A stretch of 7,882 bases of DNA, taken from assembly GCA_029933125.1 (NCBI GenBank), contig JAOZOU010000027.1:1-7882 (forward strand), given 5' to 3'. This stretch comes from a bacterium (GTDB taxonomy: Bacteria; Arandabacterota; Arandabacteria; Arandabacterales; Arandabacteraceae). The notes under the pieces were generated by a model, which did not search any database, was not told the DNA's origin, and saw only the letters and a list, made by a program, of their open reading frames with translations. Of the stretch, positions 1 to 4,854 are shown piece by piece (the first letter of the stretch is position 1; every line of letters starts with the position of its first letter). The translations under genes and the position numbers were made by a program.

Positions 1-114
1 TCCCCACTGGCAGTGTTTCGTCCATCAGGGGAATCGCTGGTATATCATACATTTCAGCACAAAGCCAAGAGATATAAGCAGTGGCATTTTGAAGATAGAA
101 AGGATTATCCATGA
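1..114 (+). CDS. 3' end of an upstream gene (last 37 codons), possibly part of the ubiquitin-like operon
   Basis: An open frame enters from the left edge and ends at a TGA that overlaps the ATG of the JAB gene (ATGA), so the two genes are very probably co-translated. The visible tail is rich in aromatic and basic residues (VYHTF, KRYKQWHFEDRKDYP) and has no domain I can recognise. In known prokaryotic E1/JAB operons this position is commonly held by an E2-like or ubiquitin-like gene, so this could be the C-terminus of such a protein. That is inference from position only: no E2 catalytic cysteine region and no di-glycine tail is visible, and the protein does not end in Gly-Gly. Confidence 0.6.
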   Translation, partial: SPLAVFRPSGESLVYHTFQHKAKRYKQWHFEDRKDYP

Positions 115-920
115 ATCTTTTGCAAAGAATTATTGAGAAAATTCCAGACCACATTGTTGAAAAGATCCGTCTTCAGATGGATAGCAGTGTGGGCATGGAA
201 AGGAGGGATGAAGCAGTGTTGACACCAATGCAGATTTCAAAGGCAAGGCTGGAGAACAGGAGGGACATCATAGACCATCGGTTGGATGGATTTTTAAAGA
301 ACATCAGGACCTACTGCATCCAGAACGATCTGGGGAATGCCAGAATAAGCTTCGAAAATCTGCTGACTCTGAGCGAGATAAGGGCAATAGTTGAGGAGAT
401 AATAAGCGCTGTGGATGATTGGAAGGCAGTGGACGCCGAAAAGGCTGTGCCGACATATACGGCAGGCTCATGGTTTCTCTATGACTGCTTCGATTATCTG
501 AGCAAACAGCCGGAGGAATCCGTTCATTTTGTTACAGGGGTTCAGTTGGGAAATATCTACATACTTGACCGCATGGTGACCTTCAAGATGGACATTCAGA
601 CAATGACAAGGGCAAGTGGCGATCACTTTTCCTCTCACAACGCCCTGATAGAGATGGATGAATACGGCCACAGACTTCTTGCGTACTTTCACATTCATCC
701 AGGCAAGGGAGAATCAATTACACAGCCTTCGCATATAGACATGGATTATCAAACAAATCTTGACAGAGGCGGTTATCAGGCAATAGGGGGAATCTTCTCA
801 AGGGACGGCTATCTGAGGTTCTTCCCTGAAGACAAAAGGTTTGAGGTGGAAATCTACGGAAAGGGGGTGGAGAAAATTGAGGACAGACTCTTTCGTCTTA
901 TCAAGGCAGAGACCCGTTGA
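111..920 (+). CDS. JAMM/JAB-domain metalloprotease (deubiquitinase-like)
   Basis: A 269-aa predicted zinc isopeptidase of the JAB/MPN fold, expected to cleave ubiquitin-like modifiers from their targets or mature the modifier precursor. The JAMM zinc site is complete: Glu135/Glu136 precede the strand VHFVTG, then H194-I-H196-P, S207 and D210. HxH and S-x2-D are separated by 10 residues, three more than in RadC/Rpn11-type motifs. The following GYQAIGGIFSRDGYLRFF is a typical core strand pair. Residues 1 to about 115 form a mostly helical, charged N-terminal extension of unknown role. The start is supported by AAAGGA at 99-104, six bases upstream, and by the ATGA overlap with the preceding gene. 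The E1-like gene follows 22 bases after the stop, which places this enzyme in a ubiquitin-like conjugation pathway. No signal peptide is seen, so it should be cytoplasmic. The family call is firm; the substrate is unknown. Confidence 0.9.
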   Translation: MNLLQRIIEKIPDHIVEKIRLQMDSSVGMERRDEAVLTPMQISKARLENRRDIIDHRLDGFLKNIRTYCIQNDLGNARISFENLLTLSEIRAIVEEIISAVDDWKAVDAEKAVPTYTAGSWFLYDCFDYLSKQPEESVHFVTGVQLGNIYILDRMVTFKMDIQTMTRASGDHFSSHNALIEMDEYGHRLLAYFHIHPGKGESITQPSHIDMDYQTNLDRGGYQAIGGIFSRDGYLRFFPEDKRFEVEIYGKGVEKIEDRLFRLIKAETR

Positions 921-942
921 GTACATCACCGAAGGAATAGTG

Positions 943-1680
943 GTGAGAAGTGGTGAGACAGGGGTTACTGCCAGGCAGGAGATAGTCCCCGGTTTTGACC
1001 AGAAAGTTCTGGATAATCTGGCGGTCAGCCTCATCGGTGGAGGGGGATTGGGTGGAGAGATAGGGGAGGGTTTGGTGAGAAAGGGAGTGGGGAGGATAAG
1101 CATATTCGACGGCGATGCGGTGGAACCGTCAAATCTAAACAGGCAGTTGTTTTTCAAGGAAGACCTCTACAGGAACAAGGCTATATGTCTGGCTAAAAAT
1201 CTCTCAAGGTTCGCAATCAAAAAGTCGAGAATAATCGGTTATCCGTTCTGGTTTCAGGAGGCGGTTGAAAGGGGCATGGATGTGGACTGCGACGTTGCTG
1301 TTTGCGGGGTGGACAACAACGAGACCAGAGTGTTCGTCTCCAGACTCTACAGCGAAAGAAAAACCCCCGTTATCTTTACAGCAGTGAGTATGAATGCCAA
1401 TCACGGCTATGTCTTTGTTCAGGAGCCTGAGAAGGCATGCTTTGGCTGCCTGTTCCCTTATGCAGTTAAAGACAGGACCTCGCCCTGCCCGAATTCTCCT
1501 GCAGTAAAGGATATACTCAAGGTGATGGGGGGTATTGTGATTTATGCGATTGACACCTTGTTTATGGGGAGAAAGAGAAGCTGGAATTTCAAGCAGGTTT
1601 TCCTTGCTGGCTTTGTGAATGATATTACCGCAACCATAGAGAAAAAAGGGGACTGCCCCCTCTGCGGGAGTGTTAAATGA
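943..1680 (+). CDS. E1-like ubiquitin-activating / ThiF-family adenylyltransferase
   Basis: Predicted to adenylate the C-terminus of a ubiquitin-like protein and pass it on as a thioester. Numbered from the GTG at 943 (245 aa), it has the Rossmann glycine loop G32-G38 (GGGGLGG), D56 and D58 of the ATP/Mg site, the VEPSNLNRQ motif with the conserved Arg67, Lys79, and Asp124-Asn125. A zinc site is formed by C166-x2-C169 and C238-x2-C241. C182 in SPCPNSPAV sits where E1 enzymes carry the catalytic thiol. It is short, like ThiF/MoeB, and lacks the extra half and the ubiquitin-fold domain of eukaryotic E1s. I chose GTG 943 because GAAGGA (931-936) lies six bases upstream and the ARQEIVPGFDQ motif then starts near the N-terminus, as in the family. 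GTG 940 and TTG 841 (279 aa, overlapping the JAB gene) are alternatives. Its stop overlaps the next start (ATGA). Confidence 0.9.
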   Translation: MRSGETGVTARQEIVPGFDQKVLDNLAVSLIGGGGLGGEIGEGLVRKGVGRISIFDGDAVEPSNLNRQLFFKEDLYRNKAICLAKNLSRFAIKKSRIIGYPFWFQEAVERGMDVDCDVAVCGVDNNETRVFVSRLYSERKTPVIFTAVSMNANHGYVFVQEPEKACFGCLFPYAVKDRTSPCPNSPAVKDILKVMGGIVIYAIDTLFMGRKRSWNFKQVFLAGFVNDITATIEKKGDCPLCGSVK

Positions 1681-2096
1681 TACGGCTTTCTGAAACAAAG
1701 GAAATCATCTGCGATGAGCAGGGCAAGGTTCTGAGGGAAAGCGGGGTCACGTTCTTCCTGAGTGAACAGGGGATCTTCGAGGGCAAGGCCGAGAAATTCT
1801 TCTACTGTGAATCCTGCGGAAGCCTCATTAAATCGATAGAGGCAGTGAGCGGACGCTGTTCCAGATGCGGAAGGCTCTGCTGCGATAAATGTTCTTCCTA
1901 CTGTGAGGGGTCTCTGGTCTGCAAAAATTGTTGCTATGTTGCAGCCCACAATATATCAGAGGCAGACAGAGGCATCTACTGTTTCTCCTGCAAGCTCAGA
2001 TACAGGCTCGGCAGGGGGATAAGGAAGATATTCCAGAAGCTGAAATCGACCCGCGGTTCCTCAGCAGGAAGACTCCCAGCAGGGAGGAATCAATGA
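1677..2096 (+). CDS. Cysteine-rich binuclear treble-clef (RING/FYVE-like) zinc-finger protein
   Basis: A 139-aa protein with 13 cysteines, 12 of them between residues 44 and 105. The pattern C44-x2-C47-x13-C61-x2-C64-x4-C69-x2-C72-x9-C82-x2-C85 is that of a two-zinc cross-braced treble clef. The RCSRCGRLCCDKC stretch looks much like the core of FYVE and RING-type fingers. A further C102-x2-C105 may bind a third metal or belong to a separate knuckle. Residues 1-40 look like a small beta-rich domain; the end (106-139) is basic. Fingers of this class have been described in prokaryotic ubiquitin-like operons and proposed as E3-like adaptors, and this one is coupled to the E1 gene by ATGA. The E3 role is inference; DNA or RNA binding or a structural role is possible. 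The start is supported by GGGAG at 1666-1670, six bases upstream. Confidence 0.75.
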   Translation: MIRLSETKEIICDEQGKVLRESGVTFFLSEQGIFEGKAEKFFYCESCGSLIKSIEAVSGRCSRCGRLCCDKCSSYCEGSLVCKNCCYVAAHNISEADRGIYCFSCKLRYRLGRGIRKIFQKLKSTRGSSAGRLPAGRNQ

Positions 2097-2380
2097 GACT
2101 GATTATTCTCTTAATAGCTCTTCTTGTCCTGATGGTGTTCTCGCCCTCGAGCTTTGCACGGCTTCTTCGTATCTTCAGGCCTCTTCTGACAGTTCTCGGG
2201 ATTTTCCTCCCGGAGATTATCGGGGCTTTCTGCGGTCTCCGTATTCTTGCATATCTGAGGCACCATGATCCCAGTGGAAGCTTTGCCAGATATCCCCTGT
2301 TTTTCGTGCCCCTCGTCATAATAATAGGTGCCTATATTGGAAGGAGGTTATTGAATGTCTTTTTTCTCTGGAGATGGTAA
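2093..2380 (+). CDS. Small multi-pass membrane protein of unknown function
   Basis: A 95-aa hydrophobic protein that I do not recognise. Residues 2-16 (LIILLIALLVLMVF region), roughly 30-50 (PLLTVLGIFLPEIIGAFCGL) and about 68-82 (FFVPLVIIIGAY) are likely membrane segments. They are separated by short basic stretches (ARLLRIFR; LAYLRHHDPSG; GRRLL), which suggest which loops face the cytoplasm. The first segment could instead be an uncleaved signal anchor. The ATG at 2093 is favoured because AGGGAGG (2081-2087) lies five bases upstream and the start overlaps the preceding stop as ATGA. Reading further upstream in this frame would run through the zinc-finger gene and is not credible. The gene overlaps the ATPase gene by 26 bases. 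By context it may tether the finger protein or the ATPase to the membrane, as coupling proteins of transfer systems are; this is inference. Confidence 0.75.
   Translation: MRLIILLIALLVLMVFSPSSFARLLRIFRPLLTVLGIFLPEIIGAFCGLRILAYLRHHDPSGSFARYPLFFVPLVIIIGAYIGRRLLNVFFLWRW
2341..2347 (+). promoter_or_regulatory. Strong ribosome binding site of the ATPase gene
   Basis: AAGGAGG, a near-perfect anti-16S match, lies seven bases before the ATG at 2355 and inside the end of the membrane-protein gene. It fixes the ATPase start and shows that the 26-base gene overlap is genuine. Confidence 0.8.
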
Positions 2381-4370
2381 CAGAGCTCTTGATGCATTGA
2401 CGGAGCTCGCTGCACTCAGCAACCTTGACAGGAACGAGGGCGTCAGGCGGGCTGTCCTTGCCGCAGAGGCAGACAGCAGACATCTGAAAAGGCTGGAGCT
2501 GATCCTCACTGCCAACGCCTGGGCTCAGCACAATCTGATTTCACCGAGACCGTATGAATCTCCTCCACCGGAGGAAATCTATGGAGATCTATCCCTCGGC
2601 TCTGAGTTCTATACGGGTGAAAGGGTTGGCCTGCCCATTGGAGAGACCCACGTCCTCGCCGCAGGGTCAACTGGATACGGGAAGACGAACTTTCTCAGAA
2701 ATAGCTGTCGATCTCTTATTGAAAGAGGCATCAGATTCATGGCCATAGATTTTCTCGGCAACCTTGGCGACCTGTCCATGTCCTACGAAAGCGTTGTGAC
2801 TATACCGTGGGAGAGGTTTGGGGAGAATCTCTTCAATGCACCGGAGAACATGGAGCAGAGAAGCTGGGACAACATCGCTATGGAGGCGTTCTGCTATTCA
2901 TACAGCCTGATGGTCGGCTCGCAGAACTTCCTTGCAAGAAGCCTGTTTGATCTTGAGGAGCTCTTCGAGCAGATGGGGAACGGCGAAAAAGTTGTGCTTG
3001 CCGATGTTGGCGATTCAATACAGAAGAGGCTGGAGAAGGGGAGGCTCGGCGAGAAGGACTACGCAGTGAGGGTGCTCAACCGCATAAGAGCCTTATCAAT
3101 AGAAACAAACGGCATGTTCGACCATCAGAGCGGCTTCATGAAAGAGCTTGTTCAACGCAAGGATTTGAATGTAGTCTGGGATCTCTCAGGTCTCTCCGAG
3201 GCGACCCAGTGCTTTTTCACCGTCTATCTCCTTACCTATCTGTTCTTCCACAAGCTGTCAAACCCGGACCAGAGGGAGACATGTGTGGTTCTCCTTGATG
3301 AATGCGCCCATGTGTTTGACATCGGCAAGACCTACCAGAGCCAGATGCTGAACACCCTGATCAGGAGGGCAAGGAATGCAGGCCTCCTGCTCATCTCTGC
3401 CACGCAGGAGTACAGCCGACTTTCACATCCTCTCAAGGCCAACTGTGCCTGTTCTCTTTTCTTCAGAACATTTGAGGGGAGAGACCTGTGGGAGATTGGC
3501 AAGAGCCTGTCGCTGGATGCCTCTGAACAGGAGAAGCTCAGGGTGATAACCCAGCTTCAGCCGGGGGTTGCTGTGTGCAGACTGCCGCAGTGCAGTAAAC
3601 CCTTTCTGGTGAAAACCGACCTCTTCAAACCCAGCTTCAACCGAAGGGTCATGGAGCAGAACGATGAGATGCTCAACGAGCTGGTAGCGATGATCGTCCC
3701 CCGCTCTAATCTGATGGAGAGGATACACACGAAGAAAGACAGAAACGATGACGAGCTGAGATTTCTCCAATCGATTGTAAACGAGCCTCTGTCAGGTAGC
3801 GTGGAGAGGAGCGAATCGTTGGGTCTCAGCAATTCCAGAGCTAACAGAATAGTGAACATTCTTGAGTTCAAGGGATTCATCGAACCGGTGAAGGTCAAAA
3901 CATTCAGGAGGGGAGGGCAGAAGGTCTTATACGAAATCACGGAGAAGGGAAGAAAATGGCTCAGCGAATGCGGTGTAAAAACAAATCATCCGTTGCGCGG
4001 GAGCATCAAACATCTCTATTACGCCAGGCTGATAGGCGATTATTTTGAATCCATGGGTTGCGAGGTAAGATTTGAGGGGAGAAGCGGAAACGGCAACGCT
4101 GATCTAATCATAAGAAACGGTTCGCGGAGCACAGCGGTTGAAGTTGAACTTGGCACGGACGGACGCTACGCCATTGGCAACATCGCCAAGAATCTGAGGG
4201 CTGGCTTCGACGGGTTGATAATAGCCTGCGAGGAGGAGAAGATGATGGAAAAGCTGAACAGAGAGGTCTCCAGACTGGACAGAGAAGTGAGGAGCAGGGT
4301 CTCAGTAAACATGATAGAGGACTTCGCCTCCAGAGCTTCGTTTCAATTCCCGCCGAAAAAAAAGAAATGA
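2355..4370 (+). CDS. HerA/VirD4-like ATPase fused to winged helix and PD-(D/E)XK-like nuclease domain
   Basis: A 671-aa predicted DNA-translocating ATPase. Residues about 85-430 form the P-loop core: Walker A GSTGYGKT (104-111), then MAIDFLGNLGDL, Walker B VVLLDE (D315, E316), RRARNAGLLLISATQE (337-352) with the sensor Gln351 and nearby arginines, and the closing strand FLVKTDLF. This order fits the HerA/FtsK/VirD4 superfamily, which pumps DNA or couples it to a channel. Residues about 465-538 are a winged helix (LGLSNSRANRIVNILEFKGFIEP, then a wing and YEITEKGRKWL). Residues about 550-625 resemble a PD-(D/E)XK fold: D583 in NADLII and E596-V-E598 in AVEVELG. The usual lysine is Glu598; Lys612 in the next helix might replace it. 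The protein ends in PPKKKK. The AAGGAGG at 2341 and the overlap with the membrane-protein gene fix the start. It could serve in conjugative transfer, element maintenance or defence. Confidence 0.85.
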   Translation: MSFFSGDGNRALDALTELAALSNLDRNEGVRRAVLAAEADSRHLKRLELILTANAWAQHNLISPRPYESPPPEEIYGDLSLGSEFYTGERVGLPIGETHVLAAGSTGYGKTNFLRNSCRSLIERGIRFMAIDFLGNLGDLSMSYESVVTIPWERFGENLFNAPENMEQRSWDNIAMEAFCYSYSLMVGSQNFLARSLFDLEELFEQMGNGEKVVLADVGDSIQKRLEKGRLGEKDYAVRVLNRIRALSIETNGMFDHQSGFMKELVQRKDLNVVWDLSGLSEATQCFFTVYLLTYLFFHKLSNPDQRETCVVLLDECAHVFDIGKTYQSQMLNTLIRRARNAGLLLISATQEYSRLSHPLKANCACSLFFRTFEGRDLWEIGKSLSLDASEQEKLRVITQLQPGVAVCRLPQCSKPFLVKTDLFKPSFNRRVMEQNDEMLNELVAMIVPRSNLMERIHTKKDRNDDELRFLQSIVNEPLSGSVERSESLGLSNSRANRIVNILEFKGFIEPVKVKTFRRGGQKVLYEITEKGRKWLSECGVKTNHPLRGSIKHLYYARLIGDYFESMGCEVRFEGRSGNGNADLIIRNGSRSTAVEVELGTDGRYAIGNIAKNLRAGFDGLIIACEEEKMMEKLNREVSRLDREVRSRVSVNMIEDFASRASFQFPPKKKK

Positions 4371-4493
4371 AAAAAGAAATATAAAAAAGAAGAGGTAAGA
4401 GAGGAGAGATCGCCTTCCTCCCTCTTTCAGCTCTTACGAATATGAATATGAATATATATAAAAAAAGGGAATCAAAGATTGTGAAAAGGAAAA
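4371..4493. other. A-rich intergenic segment after the operon
   Basis: No gene. The segment starts with A-rich purine runs and contains a hairpin-capable stretch: 4397-4401 plus 4403-4406 can pair with 4418-4426 (nine pairs, one bulged base). It ends in an AT-rich block with a hexamer repeat and TATATATA plus an A run (to about 4466). It could hold a promoter for the structured region to its right, or an easily melted DNA segment of an origin. No clear -35/-10 pair is visible. Confidence 0.4.
4438..4455 (+). repeat. Three tandem GAATAT hexamers
   Basis: GAATAT occurs three times head to tail and runs directly into ATATATA and an A run. Short AT-rich tandem repeats of this kind occur in origin unwinding elements and promoter spacers; nothing here decides between them. 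Confidence 0.6.
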
Positions 4494-4561
4494 GGTGACA
4501 GCCTGAATCGCGGCGTTCCTTCAGAAGAACATGGTCATTCCGTCAGCTGCGGTCTGTCACC
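4494..4561. repeat. Inverted repeat 1 (8-bp arms) with nested hairpin
   Basis: GGTGACAG at 4494-4501 and CTGTCACC at 4554-4561 are perfect complements enclosing 52 bases. Inside, GTTCCTTCAGAAGAAC (4515-4530) forms six pairs with one bulged C and a three-base loop. Read on the minus strand, the stem is followed by TTTTCCTTTT, so it could also end leftward transcripts. Confidence 0.6.
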
Positions 4562-4607
4562 CATTCCACAAAAGACCGGTTCAGGAGATGAAGACTTTTG
4601 TGGAATG
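4562..4607. repeat. Perfect 13-bp inverted repeat with 20-base loop
   Basis: The arms 4562-4574 and 4595-4607 are exact reverse complements over 13 bases. The loop (4575-4594) contains the palindrome ACCGGT. A perfect 13-bp dyad is very unlikely by chance in 484 bases and is the strongest single signal in the gene-free region. Confidence 0.85.
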
Positions 4608-4614
4608 ATCATGA

Positions 4615-4640
4615 ACAGCTTCCGGTGAAGGGGAAGCTGT
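4615..4640. repeat. Perfect 9-bp inverted repeat with 8-base loop
   Basis: ACAGCTTCC (4615-4623) and GGAAGCTGT (4632-4640) are exact complements around the loop GGTGAAGG. It forms a compact, GC-balanced hairpin seven bases after the 13-bp repeat. Confidence 0.75.
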
Positions 4641-4644
4641 GAGC

Positions 4645-4674
4645 GCCTGTCTGAGTCCAGAACGGCAGGCTTTT
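4645..4674 (+). terminator. Weak rho-independent terminator-like hairpin
   Basis: GCCTGTC (4645-4651) pairs with GGCAGGC (4664-4670), seven pairs including one G-T, around a 12-base loop, and is followed by TTTTGT. The T tract is short, so termination would be inefficient. A competing hairpin, GCAGGC/GTCTGC around TTTT (4665-4680), could replace it. Confidence 0.35.
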
Positions 4675-4854
4675 GTCTGCGTATCTCCGCCCGGGAATTC
4701 CCTTTCCCGTTCCTTCGTTAAGCTGCGGCAGTTTTCCTCCTCCAGCCTCTGAAAACCAGCCGAACAGTATGGAAACCCCTCTCTTTGCTTATGGCTTCAG
4801 CATCTCTGATCTCGCGGCTCGTGTATACCCACACATGCATTAACGGCACAGCGC
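4675..4854. other. Gene-free leader before the primase gene
   Basis: No gene and no convincing promoter. It contains CCCGGG overlapping the 10-bp palindrome GGGAATTCCC (4690-4702). The short strings CGTTCCTTC and AGCTGCGG occur here (about 4709-4730) in the same order as inside inverted repeat 1 (about 4514-4552), so part of this leader may be a diverged partial copy of that element. No ribosome site is visible directly before the ATG at 4855. Confidence 0.4.

Larger units (their letters stand above)
4494..4674. ncRNA. Candidate structured non-coding RNA or structured DNA element (four successive hairpins)
   Basis: Four inverted repeats follow each other almost without gaps. (1) GGTGACAG 4494-4501 pairs with CTGTCACC 4554-4561, enclosing a smaller hairpin at 4515-4530. 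(2) CATTCCACAAAAG 4562-4574 pairs perfectly with 4595-4607 and starts at the base after hairpin 1, so the two stems could stack. (3) ACAGCTTCC 4615-4623 pairs with 4632-4640. (4) GCCTGTC 4645-4651 pairs with 4664-4670 and is followed by TTTT. No reading frame of useful length crosses the block. The arrangement suggests a folded RNA ending in a weak intrinsic terminator. A structured DNA site (single-strand origin, oriT, recombination site) for the primase and recombinase beside it is equally possible. I do not recognise a known RNA family, and strand is undecided. Confidence 0.4.

Noticed and set aside
468-698. Open minus-strand frames across the JAB, E1, ATPase and recombinase genes
   Set aside because: They lie opposite genes with clear motifs, have no ribosome sites or recognisable domains, and are typical antisense shadows.
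841-942. Upstream TTG start for the E1-like gene, giving 279 aa
   Set aside because: It would overlap the conserved JAB gene by 80 bases. The purine run before TTG 841 is only two bases away, whereas GTG 943 has GAAGGA at good spacing and places the ARQE motif near the start, as in the family. It is kept only as an alternative.
1928-2092. Longer upstream start for the membrane protein
   Set aside because: The extra 55 residues would be read out of frame across the zinc-finger gene. The ATG at 2093 has AGGGAGG and the ATGA overlap.
4356-4364. A8G run at the ATPase end, containing the A AAA AAG slippery heptamer
   Set aside because: A -1 shift would change only the last few lysines and stop soon after, and no downstream stimulatory structure is evident in the A-rich stretch. 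It is more likely a simple poly-lysine tail.
4395-4437. GTAAGAG/CTCTTAC and the overlapping purine/pyrimidine hairpin as the operon terminator
   Set aside because: No T tract follows on the plus strand, and the longer stem has a bulge and an 11-base loop. The pairing may be a by-product of purine-rich sequence.
4824-4829. TATACC as a -10 box for the primase gene
   Set aside because: No acceptable -35 box lies 16-18 bases upstream, and the match is weak.
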